A DNA stretch of 38,303 bases, from the NCBI GenBank assembly GCA_036961445.1, contig JBALVO010000024.1, positions 1-38,303 of the forward strand. Direction: 5' to 3'. A model generated the notes under the pieces. That model was not told the origin of the DNA. It made no database searches and saw only the letters and a program-made list of their open reading frames with translations. This document shows positions 24,315-33,989 of the stretch, in pieces. Within the stretch, counting starts at the first letter, position 1, and every line of letters begins with the position of its first letter. Source of the DNA: JBALVO01 sp036961445. GTDB lineage: Bacteria; Pseudomonadota; Gammaproteobacteria; Pseudomonadales; Halieaceae. Both the position numbers and the translations under genes were made by a program.

Positions 24315-27300
24315 GCACAAACCTCTCAAACACGGAAACAACGGGTTCATTTGTCACCCTCTCCGGCGAGCGTTATTACGCCATTGGCAACGTTGACAAA
24401 ATGGCACCATTTTTTATCAGTATGGTGTCCGACAGCGATCACTGGATGTTTATCGCCTCTAACGGTGGCTTGTCCGCAGGTCGCATTTCGCCAGAGACTG
24501 CACTGTTTCCTTATATCACGGTCGACAGAATCTACGAGAGCACACCGCACACTGGCAGCAAAACCCTACTGCGAGTCGAATTGAATGGGCAGCAACATAG
24601 CTGGGAGCCGTTCAACAAAGAACATGATGATCGCTATACAACCAGTCGGAATCTGTATAAAAATTTGCTGGGCAACAAATTGCTGTTTGAGGAGATCAAC
24701 CACGACCTGCAGCTGGCATTCCGCTATAGCTGGGCAAGCAGCGACATCTATGGTTTTGCGCGACAATGTGAACTACAGAACCTGGGCGAAAAAAACTGCG
24801 TGATAGAGTTGGTCGACGGACTACAAAATATTCTGCCGGCTGGCACACCCCGCTTTACCCAGACCAACTCCAGCTACCTGGTAGATGCCTATAAATGGAG
24901 TGAGCTGGATGAAGCCTCGGGGCTGGCCCTGTTCACACTATTTTCCGGAATTTCTGATCGCGCCGAGCCCTGCGAGTCACTCAAGGCCACCACCGTATTT
25001 TGTCTGGGCCTGGAAGGGCGCCAGGTACTGCTGTCTGGTGAACAACTCGATGCCTTTCGCAGTGGCGCGAACGTCGTCCAGGAAAAACACAAGCGCGGCG
25101 TGCGCGGTGCGTACCTGGTGCATGCGTCGCTGGAGCTGACTGCGCAATCCTCAGAGCACTGGCAACTGGTAGCCAATCTCGAGCAGACTCAAACCGAGTC
25201 GGTCAATTTACTGCACCAACTGAGCAATACAGAAGAGCTTGCCAAATCGATTGACCAATCTATAGAAAAGGGTTCAGATGCACTGGCACGCATCATGGCT
25301 GCCGGGGACGGTTTTCAGTTGACCGGCGAAGAAAACGTCTCTGCACACCATTATGCCAATGTGTTGTTTAATATCCTGCGTGGCGGAATCTTCGATAACC
25401 AGTACCTGGTCTCGTCACATAATTTCGGCGCTCACATCAAGCTATTTAACCGTGACGTCTATCAGCGTCATCAGATCTTGCTGGACGCCCTGCCAGAGCA
25501 GCTCGATTGCAACCAACTGCAATCGAGTATCCGGCAAGCCGGTGATCCGCAGTTGGAACGCCTTGGCTATGAATACCTGCCCATCACTTTTGGCCGCAGG
25601 CACGGTGACCCCAGCCGCCCCTGGAATCAGTTCGCCATCAAACTGGCAGACGACCAGGGTAATCCTCTGCTCACCTACCAGGGGAACTGGCGCGATATCT
25701 TCCAGAACTGGGAAGCGCTATTGCTGAGTTATCCAGAGTTCATAGAAAATATCATTGCCAAATTCGTCAACGCCTCCACCGCAGATGGCTACAATCCCTA
25801 TCGCATCACCAACGAAGGCATAGACTGGGAGGTGGAGGAGCCGGACGACCCCTGGAGCTATATCGGCTATTGGGGCGATCACCAGATCATCTATCTACAA
25901 AAGTTGCTGGAACTGTCCCTCGCGTTCCATCCGACCCGGCTCGGTGATTTGCTGCACCGGTCTATCTTCAGTTATGCCAACGTACCCTACAGGATCAAAC
26001 CCTTTGAAGCCGTGCTGGAAAACGCCAAGAGCACTGTCGTGTACGACAATGATCAAGCGGATCGGATCGAGCAACGGGTCGCCGAGCTTGGCGCTGATGG
26101 CAAATTGCTACAAGATGCCAATGGCCAGGTATATCAGGTCAATCTGCTAGAGAAACTGCTGGTGCCACTGCTGAGCAAGCTGGGCAACCTGGTGATCGAC
26201 GGCGGCATTTGGCTCAACACCCAGCGCCCTGAATGGAACGACGCCAACAACGCTTTGGTTGGCCAGGGCCTGTCAATGGTCACGCTGTATTACATGCGCC
26301 GCTATATAAAATTCCTGCAGCACTTACTGGCGACTCAAGCAGACACGGTGAGTCTTTCTATAGAAGTCAGCCAATGGTTGGTCGAGACTGCTACTCCGCT
26401 GAGCCATCTGCGTGGATATCTGGGTGAAGGTCCGGTTGCTAGTGGACAGCGCTATCAGTTGCTGTTGCAACTCGGTCAGGCCTCAAGTCGCTATCGTCAG
26501 GTTATTTATCAACAGGAATCCTTCAGTGGTACCGTAGCGCAAGATCTTGATCTGGTTACAGACATGCTAGCTGATGCCCAGGCAGCGATAGACCACAGCA
26601 TCGTCAGTAACCTGCGCGAAGACGGCCTGTACCACGCCTATAACCTACTGGAGCTACAGACCGAAAAGGTGGAGCTTGAAACGCTCTACCCAATGCTGGA
26701 AGGTCAGGTGGCCGCGCTGAGCTCGGGAGCCATTGCACCGGCGCAGGCAGTGGAATTACTGGAGGCTCTATTTGCCAGCGACATATTCCGCCGCGACCAG
26801 AATACCTTCCTGCTGTATCCTGATCGCGAGCTACCGAGCTTTCTGCAAAAAAATTGCGTGCCTGCTGCTGCCGCCGAAGGCCTGCCACTTCTCGCGCAAA
26901 TGCTGCAGCGCGGTGAGACTCGCATAATTGAACGCGACGCCGACGGCATCTATCGCTTTAATGCCGAATTGACCAATGTAGGTGAACTGAACGCTCGTCT
27001 GGATGACCTGGCACCTGCCTACGGCACAGCGCTGACGTCAGCCAGAGAGCCCTTGCAGGTACTTTACGAGCAGGTGTTCAAGCACAAGGCTTTCACCGGC
27101 CGTTCCGGCGGCATGTTCGGTTTTGAAGGGCTGGGCAGCATCTACTGGCACATGGTGTCCAAATTGCTGTTAGCGGTGCAGGAAAACTTCTTCGCCGCAC
27201 GCGAACATGGTGCCGACACTGCCATTTGCCAACGTTTGGGAACGCTTTACTACCGGGTTCGCGAGGGCATTGGTTTTAACAAGAGCCCCGCAGAATATGG

Positions 27301-27757
27301 CGCTTTCCCCACGGATCCCTATTCTCACACCCCCAAACACGTTGGTGCACAGCAGCCAGGAATGACCGGCCAGGTCAAGGAAGAGATGATGACCCGTTTC
27401 GCCGAGCTGGGTATTCGTGTGCATGGCGGAGCAGTACAGTTCGAGCCGGCTTTGCTACGTGCTCGAGAGTTTATCGCCGCTCCGGCGCCCTTCCGTTTTC
27501 TCGATGTGGATGGGCTGTGGCAGGCATTGACCGTGCCGGCAGGGGGGCTGGCGTTTACCTGGTGCCAGGTGCCACTGGTTTACCGCCTGGATGAGTCCGC
27601 CGAACCGGCCGTGACCGTAACGTGGGATAACGGCGATCGCCAAACCCTGCGCACGCTGGCACTACCGGCCGAAATAGCCGAACAACTGTTCAGGCGCAGT
27701 GGCCGTATCCGGGAGCTTGAACTGTCGTTAACAAGCAACCAGCTATTTGGTGATTAA
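24311..27757 (+). CDS. GH94/GH149/GH161-type beta-1,3-glucan phosphorylase
   Basis: A very large cytoplasmic protein of 1148 residues with the layout of inverting glycoside phosphorylases: N-terminal beta-sandwich (YYAIGNVDKMAPFFISMVSDSDHWMFI in segments, GRISPETALFPY), helical linker, an (alpha/alpha)6 barrel, and a C-terminal sandwich. RPEWNDANNALVGQG (residues 639-653) holds Asp644, the expected general acid. GRSGGMFGFEGLGSIYWHM and GIGFNKSPAEYGAFPTDPYSHTP are phosphate- and substrate-site segments seen in GH149/GH161 relatives. The size (GH94 enzymes are about 800 residues) and the partnership with two GH17 genes point to beta-1,3-glucan, not cellobiose. The likely product is alpha-glucose-1-phosphate. 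The ATGA overlap with the GH17 gene implies coupled translation. I cannot fix the exact family by eye. Confidence 0.82.
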   Translation: MSTNLSNTETTGSFVTLSGERYYAIGNVDKMAPFFISMVSDSDHWMFIASNGGLSAGRISPETALFPYITVDRIYESTPHTGSKTLLRVELNGQQHSWEPFNKEHDDRYTTSRNLYKNLLGNKLLFEEINHDLQLAFRYSWASSDIYGFARQCELQNLGEKNCVIELVDGLQNILPAGTPRFTQTNSSYLVDAYKWSELDEASGLALFTLFSGISDRAEPCESLKATTVFCLGLEGRQVLLSGEQLDAFRSGANVVQEKHKRGVRGAYLVHASLELTAQSSEHWQLVANLEQTQTESVNLLHQLSNTEELAKSIDQSIEKGSDALARIMAAGDGFQLTGEENVSAHHYANVLFNILRGGIFDNQYLVSSHNFGAHIKLFNRDVYQRHQILLDALPEQLDCNQLQSSIRQAGDPQLERLGYEYLPITFGRRHGDPSRPWNQFAIKLADDQGNPLLTYQGNWRDIFQNWEALLLSYPEFIENIIAKFVNASTADGYNPYRITNEGIDWEVEEPDDPWSYIGYWGDHQIIYLQKLLELSLAFHPTRLGDLLHRSIFSYANVPYRIKPFEAVLENAKSTVVYDNDQADRIEQRVAELGADGKLLQDANGQVYQVNLLEKLLVPLLSKLGNLVIDGGIWLNTQRPEWNDANNALVGQGLSMVTLYYMRRYIKFLQHLLATQADTVSLSIEVSQWLVETATPLSHLRGYLGEGPVASGQRYQLLLQLGQASSRYRQVIYQQESFSGTVAQDLDLVTDMLADAQAAIDHSIVSNLREDGLYHAYNLLELQTEKVELETLYPMLEGQVAALSSGAIAPAQAVELLEALFASDIFRRDQNTFLLYPDRELPSFLQKNCVPAAAAEGLPLLAQMLQRGETRIIERDADGIYRFNAELTNVGELNARLDDLAPAYGTALTSAREPLQVLYEQVFKHKAFTGRSGGMFGFEGLGSIYWHMVSKLLLAVQENFFAAREHGADTAICQRLGTLYYRVREGIGFNKSPAEYGAFPTDPYSHTPKHVGAQQPGMTGQVKEEMMTRFAELGIRVHGGAVQFEPALLRAREFIAAPAPFRFLDVDGLWQALTVPAGGLAFTWCQVPLVYRLDESAEPAVTVTWDNGDRQTLRTLALPAEIAEQLFRRSGRIRELELSLTSNQLFGD

Positions 27758-27817
27758 AACGGCGAACGAGAGGGCATTAAACAAGGTTGAGTAGTCTATC
27801 AAACAGGTCGTTGAGCA

Positions 27818-28651
27818 CTATCTTCCCACTAAGTAGTCTTTTATCGCTTGACGGTAATTTCGGCTTACCTTGAGCCGCTCATCACAATCAAGATCCAGAA
27901 TATACTCGCCTTTGGGCAAAGCAGTTACTCGCTCGATACGATCAAGATTAACCAATGTAGAGCGATGTATACGTTTGAATTTTTCCGAGTCGAGCCTGTA
28001 CATCAATGTTTTAAGTGTACTGCGCATGATATGAGTCACGCCCTTTACGTGCACGCACATATAATCTCCTGCGGCATCCACCCAGTCGATATCGTCAGTA
28101 TCAACCAACACAATAACTTCGTTGTCTCTGATGGCTATTTTCCTGTCGGCGGCCAAAGCTTCATCGCTTGATAGTTCCGGGTTTTTGACATCCGACCTGC
28201 CGGCGACTTTTTTTGCAATCTCCTCAATCGCGCCCACAAGCGCGGTTTTGTGCTCGCCCGCTCTATTGTCATTTGTAAAACGAACCATCGCTCGCTGCAC
28301 AGCCCGCTGCAGACGCCCCTCGTCAACCGGCTTAAGCAGGTAGTCAACGGCATGCAAATCGAAAGCATCCAGTGCATAGCGCTGATAGGCTGTACAAAAA
28401 ATCACCATCGGCATCAACTCGGACTGTAGCTCCTTCACCACATCAAATCCGCTTACCACTGGCATCTGGATATCGAGAACCAACAGATCAGGCGCCAAAT
28501 CCTGGGTCACCTGTATCGCTTCGCGACCATTTTTACACTGGGCGATGAGCTCAATCTCTGGAATTTCCGCCAGCAAAGCCTGCAATAGCCTCCGGGCAAG
28601 GGGTTCATCGTCGACGATTACGGTTCTTAGCTTGCGCATGGATTCATTCAC
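27818..28651 (-). CDS. LytTR-family response regulator
   Basis: A 277-residue two-component regulator. Receiver domain about 8-125: acidic pocket VIVDDEP, phospho-acceptor Asp60 in LLVLDIQMP, FCTAY and a final YLLKPVDEGRL. After a linker, a LytTR DNA-binding domain spans about 170-272: EVIVLVDTDDIDWVDAAGDYMCVH, LMYRLDSEKFKRIHRSTLVNLDRIE and LKVSRNYRQAIKDYL. It is read from the same message as the upstream sensor kinase (ATGA overlap at 28648-28651). It ends 60 bp from the convergent phosphorylase gene. Its position inside the glucan locus suggests that it controls these genes. Confidence 0.93.
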   Translation of the reverse strand: MNESMRKLRTVIVDDEPLARRLLQALLAEIPEIELIAQCKNGREAIQVTQDLAPDLLVLDIQMPVVSGFDVVKELQSELMPMVIFCTAYQRYALDAFDLHAVDYLLKPVDEGRLQRAVQRAMVRFTNDNRAGEHKTALVGAIEEIAKKVAGRSDVKNPELSSDEALAADRKIAIRDNEVIVLVDTDDIDWVDAAGDYMCVHVKGVTHIMRSTLKTLMYRLDSEKFKRIHRSTLVNLDRIERVTALPKGEYILDLDCDERLKVSRNYRQAIKDYLVGR

Positions 28652-29808
28652 CCCAGAGCGCGGGCAGATTCCCGCGGCACCCTCTGAAAAGGCAAGCTAA
28701 TCCGAATCGTTACGCCCGAAGGCTCGGCCTCCAGGGTCTCAAACGTAAACTCGCTATCATAAAGGGTCTGCAATCTGTCAAGGGTATTGCGCAAACCAAC
28801 GCCTCGCCCCTGACTGGTTGCCGGGGCACCCGTACCCGGCCCCGTATCCGAGACCTCTAGCTGCAACTGTTTTTGCAACACACATGCCGTGACCCGAATT
28901 GTGCCACCGTCTTCACTGGCCCCGATAGCATACTTCATCGAGTTCTCAACGATCGGCTGTAGAATCAGTGCGGGCACCAGTGCCTGCCGTGCCTGGGGAT
29001 CTATCTCAAACTCCAGTTTGAGTCTATCCTCAAATCGAGTTTTTTCGATACTGAGATACAACATCAAGGATTCCAGTTCCTGCTCCAGACTAATATTCTC
29101 TATGCCGTTCTCATCCAGCGAATGTCGCAGGAACTCACCCAGTAACTGAATCATCTCCCCGGCCCTGTCGTTCTCACTCAACTTGACCAGCGCATTGATC
29201 GAGTTGAGCGTGTTAAACAGAAAGTGTGGATTTAACTGATATCGCAACATTTGCAGCTGGGCATCCCGGGCCAAGGACTCTGCCTGTAATCGCATCAGTT
29301 TTTCCTCATTCTTTAGCGCTGATTCCTCCAGCAATTTCTGGTGTTCCAGCGTGAGCAATTCGTAATAACGGATGCCGTAATACAGCACGGTCCAACTCAA
29401 AAATACGAACAGGGACCCAAAATACCAATAGTTAAAATCTCTCCAGATTGCAGGCTCACCCAATAGCCAGGCGAAGACAAGTACGCGCAGTACGGTCCAG
29501 ACTCCACTAAGGATAACGATTGCAACTGTGGCAACAATTACTCTGTGCGATAGTGAAAGAAAAAATGTGTGACTATATAAAGGACGCAGCGGCCAGCAAG
29601 TCAATAGTCCCAATACCGCCGATAGACTAATATGGCCGATATGGGGCCAACTGACATTGTCGTCGACCAGCGTTATGCTCAGGAAGGTCACTAACGAATA
29701 GCCGGCCCAGCCGATAACCTGGCAAAACCAGAACCGATAATTGCGATTTTCATACAGCACTTGCATAACCGGGCGTATCAGGGAGGTCAGCATCGCAGGT
29801 CTCGTCAT
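28648..29808 (-). CDS. LytS/YehU-type membrane sensor histidine kinase
   Basis: A 386-residue kinase of the His_kinase (pfam06580) group. Four hydrophobic segments, roughly 27-48, 58-75, 88-115 and 127-146, form a membrane sensor without a large periplasmic domain. A coiled-coil linker (LLEESALKNEEKLMRLQAESLARD region, about 158-183) leads to the phospho-acceptor motif LNPHFLFNTLNSI with His195. ILQPIVENSMKYAI is the N-box and DTGPGTG the G-box of the ATPase domain, followed by GVGLRNTLDRL. It starts the kinase-regulator operon, divergent from the GH3 gene. The signal is unknown; the lack of an outer domain favours sensing of membrane or intracellular cues. Confidence 0.93.
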   Translation of the reverse strand: MTRPAMLTSLIRPVMQVLYENRNYRFWFCQVIGWAGYSLVTFLSITLVDDNVSWPHIGHISLSAVLGLLTCWPLRPLYSHTFFLSLSHRVIVATVAIVILSGVWTVLRVLVFAWLLGEPAIWRDFNYWYFGSLFVFLSWTVLYYGIRYYELLTLEHQKLLEESALKNEEKLMRLQAESLARDAQLQMLRYQLNPHFLFNTLNSINALVKLSENDRAGEMIQLLGEFLRHSLDENGIENISLEQELESLMLYLSIEKTRFEDRLKLEFEIDPQARQALVPALILQPIVENSMKYAIGASEDGGTIRVTACVLQKQLQLEVSDTGPGTGAPATSQGRGVGLRNTLDRLQTLYDSEFTFETLEAEPSGVTIRISLPFQRVPRESARALG

Positions 29809-29909
29809 TTTTTGTCAGCATACCTTGGAAAGTCGCCGCGAGCTAATCCGGTGATTGTCACTGTTTCGGACTCAGCCCTCCACCATCCCAACCCAACCCT
29901 ACCCACCTT

Positions 29910-29939
29910 GTCGCAGTTATCGTCCAACTGGTCGCATTC
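29910..29939. promoter_or_regulatory. 21-bp-period direct repeat, possible LytTR operator
   Basis: GTCGCAGTT (29910-29918) and GTCGCATTC (29931-29939) repeat with a 12-bp spacer, a 21-bp period. LytTR regulators typically bind two 9-bp direct repeats 12 bp apart. The site lies in the 254-bp divergent region between the sensor kinase gene and the GH3 gene. The bases do not match the usual LytTR half-site well, so spacing and position are the main support. Confidence 0.4.
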
Positions 29940-30062
29940 GACAGGACAGGCCCCTTCATATCACCCAGAATATGTAATAGATTGCTACGTCTGACTACTG
30001 TGAGCAATAATCCCAGACCTGTAGCACGCTTATCCAACAAAACCTTTAGCGCAGGCCTACCA

Positions 30063-32291
30063 ATGTCTCAAAGCACCGGCTTATCCCGATCGCAAGACCC
30101 ATCGAAAAAACACCAGGAGCGTGTTGCCCAGCTGGTCGCAAGTATGACTTTAGTGGAAAAGGTGGGGCAGATGAGCCAGGTCAATGGCGGCTCACACGAT
30201 TTGCCGCAGGCCATACGCGAAGGCCGGTTCGGATCGGTGTTGAATGAAGTGCATGTTGACGCTGTTAATGAGCTGCAGCGTATCGCTGTACAGGAAAGCC
30301 GCCTGGGTATCCCGCTGCTGATTGGTCGCGATGTCATACACGGCTTTAAAACAATATTTCCCATCCCCCTTGGCCAGGCGGCCAGCTGGAACCCTGAGCT
30401 GGTTAAACAGGCCGCCTCAGTGGCTGCGCTTGAAGCCTCATCCGCAGGCGTAAACTGGACCTTTGCTCCCATGGTCGATATTACGCGGGATCCACGCTGG
30501 GGAAGAATTGCGGAGAGCCTGGGCGAGGACCCTCATTTGTGCGCAGTGTTGGGTACCGCCATGGTGCAGGGCTTCCAGGGAGACGAATTGTCCAAGCCCG
30601 GGTCAATAGCCGCCTGTGCCAAGCATTTTGCCGGCTATGGTGCTGTCGAGAGTGGCCTTGACTACAATACCGTCAACATTCCAGAAAACGAATTACGCAA
30701 TGTTTACCTGCGCCCTTTCAAGGCCGCTTTGGATGCCGGGGTGGCGACATTCATGTCATCATTCACAGACCTCAATGGCGTACCTGCCTCCGGCAACGAG
30801 TTCCTGATGAAACAGGTCCTGCGCGGGGAGTGGGGCTTCGATGGCTTTGTGGTCAGTGATTGGGAATCTATTGCAGAGCTAACAGTGCACGGCTTCACGG
30901 CAAACGACAAAGACGCTGCCTATGAGGCTGCCAATGCCGGAATCGACATGGAAATGGCCAGTACCCTCTATGCCCAAAACCTGGCAACGCTGATTGCGGA
31001 AGGGAAAATCCCCGAATCGAAAATCGATACAATGGTCGGTAATATCCTCAAGACCAAGTTACAACTGGGCCTGTTTGATAATCCCTATACCGACCCTTCA
31101 CATTTTCCCACATGGGTGAATACCGAACATCGCCAAGCGGCGAAGAAATTGGCCTTACAAAGCTGTGTTCTACTCAAAAACGACAAGCAAACACTACCTC
31201 TGTCAAAAGAGCGCCTGACGTCGCTGGCCGTTATTGGCCCACTCGCCGATGACGGTTATGAACAACTGGGCACCTGGGTGTTTGACGGTGAATCACAGCA
31301 TAGCCACACCTGCTTACGGGCGATTCATGATCTGGTAGGGAATGATGTCCATGTGCGCACCGCGCGAGGCATGGATAGTTCCAGGAGCAGAAAGCACGAC
31401 GGCTTCGAGCATGCGGAGCAAGTTGCGCGTGAATCAGATGCCGTGGTCATGTTTCTTGGGGAAGAATCAATACTGTCAGGAGAAGCCCACTGCCGGGCAG
31501 ACATAGACCTGCCCGGAAACCAGCAGCAATTAATCGAGGCCATTGCCGCAATAGGCAAACCAATATGCCTGGTGGTGATGGCCGGTAGACCTTTAACCCT
31601 TGGCAAGATACTGGATCATGTTGATGCGCTGTTGTACGCCTGGCATCCGGGCACCATGGCCGGTCCGGCGATCGCTGATCTGTTGTTCGGCATTGAGTCG
31701 CCCAGTGGAAAATTGCCGGTCTCCTTCCCACGCGTGGTGGGACAAGTCCCGATCTATTACTCCAAAAAGAATACCGGCAGACCGCCAGCACACGATAGTG
31801 TTACCCACATAGATGACATTGATGGACAAGCGGTACAAACCTCTCTGGGTATGTCGGCGTTTCATCTGGACGCGGGATTCACGCCCCAGTTTCCTTTTGG
31901 GTATGGCCTGTCCTACAGCCGTTTCGAGTATAGCGATATTGCTATCTCGGCTGACCGTATCGAGCCTGGCGACACAGTGAATGTCAGTGCCTGCCTGCAC
32001 AATACAGGAGACTGTGAAGCGGATGAAATCGTGCAACTGTACGTCAGGGATTTGGTGGGCAACGTCACCCGCCCGGTAAAAGAACTCAAAGGCTTTCAAC
32101 GAATCAGACTAAAACCCGGACAAAGCCAATCGGTGAGTTTCACCTTGAACACCGACGCGCTGGCGTTTTACGACCGAAAAATGAACCTGGTCACCGAAGC
32201 GGGCGCGTTTCATGCCTGGATCGGAGGCAGCTCCGAGGCGCGATTGCGCTGTGAATTTGAGATAGTCGAGTCGTTGCAATCAGACGGATAA
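30063..32291 (+). CDS. GH3 family beta-glucosidase (BglX-like), cytoplasmic
   Basis: A 742-residue BglX-type GH3 enzyme from ATG 30063 (MSQSTGLS). The frame is open further left, but only from a TTG and without family character. Order: GH3 barrel domain with KVGQMSQVNGG, GRDVIHGFKTIFPIPL, FAPMVDITRDPRWGRIAES, KHFAGYGAVESGLDYN and nucleophile Asp266 in FVVSDWES; GH3_C domain with LLKNDKQTLPL, FLGEESILSGEAHCRADI (acid/base region) and HPGTMAGPAIADLLFG; then FPFGYGLSYSRFEY and a fibronectin-III-like end. E. coli BglX is periplasmic, but no signal peptide is visible here, so a cytoplasmic site is likely. It should release glucose from beta-glucan oligomers. The sugar-porter gene follows after 6 bp. 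Confidence 0.9.
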   Translation: MSQSTGLSRSQDPSKKHQERVAQLVASMTLVEKVGQMSQVNGGSHDLPQAIREGRFGSVLNEVHVDAVNELQRIAVQESRLGIPLLIGRDVIHGFKTIFPIPLGQAASWNPELVKQAASVAALEASSAGVNWTFAPMVDITRDPRWGRIAESLGEDPHLCAVLGTAMVQGFQGDELSKPGSIAACAKHFAGYGAVESGLDYNTVNIPENELRNVYLRPFKAALDAGVATFMSSFTDLNGVPASGNEFLMKQVLRGEWGFDGFVVSDWESIAELTVHGFTANDKDAAYEAANAGIDMEMASTLYAQNLATLIAEGKIPESKIDTMVGNILKTKLQLGLFDNPYTDPSHFPTWVNTEHRQAAKKLALQSCVLLKNDKQTLPLSKERLTSLAVIGPLADDGYEQLGTWVFDGESQHSHTCLRAIHDLVGNDVHVRTARGMDSSRSRKHDGFEHAEQVARESDAVVMFLGEESILSGEAHCRADIDLPGNQQQLIEAIAAIGKPICLVVMAGRPLTLGKILDHVDALLYAWHPGTMAGPAIADLLFGIESPSGKLPVSFPRVVGQVPIYYSKKNTGRPPAHDSVTHIDDIDGQAVQTSLGMSAFHLDAGFTPQFPFGYGLSYSRFEYSDIAISADRIEPGDTVNVSACLHNTGDCEADEIVQLYVRDLVGNVTRPVKELKGFQRIRLKPGQSQSVSFTLNTDALAFYDRKMNLVTEAGAFHAWIGGSSEARLRCEFEIVESLQSDG

Positions 32292-32297
32292 CGCAAT

Positions 32298-33866
32298 ATG
32301 AATAAGAACCAGCGTTTTACTACCACAACAGCGCTTATTGTCGCGCTGGGCGGATTCCTGATGGGATTTGATGCCTCGGTGATTTCCGGCGTCGTCACCT
32401 TCATAGAACCTGAGTTTGATCTCGATAAAATCGAGCTGGGTTGGGCCGTCGCTTCGCTGACACTAACGGCGACCCTTGCAATGATGGTGGCCGGCCCCCT
32501 GAGCGACAGGATCGGCCGTAAACCGGTGTTAAGAATCGCCGCGGTAGTGTTCGCTATTTCTGCTATTGCTTCAGCGCTGGCGACTTCTTTTACCGCGCTG
32601 GTCGTTGCCCGCATGATTGGCGGATTGGGTGTAGGGGCAGCGTTGATCATCGCTCCGATGTATATCGCCGAAATCTCCCCGCCCGCCCATCGCGGGCGCC
32701 TGGTGTCGTTTAACCAGTTGAATATCGTTATTGGTATCTCCGTCGCCTTTTTTACCAACTACGTCATTCTCCAGCTGAGTCAGTCGCAAGCCAGTTGGGC
32801 CCTTGCATTACACCTCGAAGAATGGAATTGGCGCTGGATGCTTGGTCTGGAGACCCTGCCTGCGGTACTTTATTTCTTTTGTCTGTATCTCGTCCCGGAA
32901 AGCCCACGCTGGTTGGTGATGAACAATAAGGAAGACGAGGCCTTCAATATTTTATGTAAGGTCAGCGATGCCACGCAGGCCCAAAAGGATATTGAGGTAA
33001 TACGCAGCAGTGTGCGGACCGATGGTGACAAAGACATCGAGCAATCTACCCTGGGTGATCTGTTTAAAAAGCCCATGCGACTAGTCCTGGCGATTGGTTT
33101 AACCGTGGCAGTATTGCAACAAATTACCGGCATCAACTCGGTATTTTTTTACGCCCCGATGATTTTCGAGCAATCGGGTATCGGCACCAACGCCTCGTTT
33201 ATGCAAGCTATTCTGGTTGGCTTAACCAACCTGGTCTTTACCTTGATTGCCATGACCCTGATCGATAGATTGGGCAGAAAACCCATTTTGGTTTTTGGGG
33301 TGTCTGGAATCGCCGTGTTTATGTTCTTGCTCGCCTACGGTTTTGACGCGGCGACTTACACACTTTCCGCGGACGCCATCGCTGGACTCTCTTCCGGCAT
33401 CGACCAAACATTGCTGCTGCAGATACAGGACATTACTTTCACCAGCGACGTAGGTTTCAAGCAGGCCGTCGCGGAAGTTCTGGGCCAGGGTAGCTGGCAA
33501 AATTTTGAATCGGAATTGATAAGCGCCGCCATCACCATGAACCCAACACTTATCCTGATCGGGATACTGGGATTCGTGGCCAGCTTTGCTATCTCCATCG
33601 GTCCAGTGATGTGGGTACTGTTCGCGGAGTTATTTCCCAACAGGATCCGCGGTATCGCCATATCCTTCGTGGGACTGGTCAACTCAGGGGTCAGTTTTTT
33701 AGTCCAACTGGTCTTCCCCTGGGAACTAGCCAACATCGGTAACGCCGGTGCGTTTTTCATCTATGGGCTTTTTGCAGTCATCGGCCTACTGATCATAGCC
33801 AGGCTGCTACCGGAGACCAAAGGAAGATCGTTGGAAGAAATAGAAGAGTTGCTGGTAGCCGCGTGA
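32298..33866 (+). CDS. Sugar porter family MFS transporter
   Basis: A 522-residue, twelve-helix proton-sugar symporter type carrier. Signatures: GFLMGFDASVISG in helix 1, GPLSDRIGRKPVL (the DRxGR loop motif), PMYIAEISPPAHRGRLVSFNQL, VPESPRWL, QQITGINSVFFYAP in helix 7, LIDRLGRKPILV, and a C-terminal PETKGRSLEEIE. Residues about 347-413 form an unusually long loop between helices 9 and 10. It is placed six bases after one GH3 gene and 123 bp before another, so it probably brings in glucose or short glucan oligomers. Confidence 0.92.
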   Translation: MNKNQRFTTTTALIVALGGFLMGFDASVISGVVTFIEPEFDLDKIELGWAVASLTLTATLAMMVAGPLSDRIGRKPVLRIAAVVFAISAIASALATSFTALVVARMIGGLGVGAALIIAPMYIAEISPPAHRGRLVSFNQLNIVIGISVAFFTNYVILQLSQSQASWALALHLEEWNWRWMLGLETLPAVLYFFCLYLVPESPRWLVMNNKEDEAFNILCKVSDATQAQKDIEVIRSSVRTDGDKDIEQSTLGDLFKKPMRLVLAIGLTVAVLQQITGINSVFFYAPMIFEQSGIGTNASFMQAILVGLTNLVFTLIAMTLIDRLGRKPILVFGVSGIAVFMFLLAYGFDAATYTLSADAIAGLSSGIDQTLLLQIQDITFTSDVGFKQAVAEVLGQGSWQNFESELISAAITMNPTLILIGILGFVASFAISIGPVMWVLFAELFPNRIRGIAISFVGLVNSGVSFLVQLVFPWELANIGNAGAFFIYGLFAVIGLLIIARLLPETKGRSLEEIEELLVAA

Positions 33867-33989
33867 CCGACACCTGCCACAGGCGCAGCTCCTCGCCGAA
33901 ACTCCTCGCCTGCTGTAGACATGAATATACTGCTTGTGCAAATATTGACCTGTGAGCGGTAATGGACACCAACACATGGATCTTGAAAT

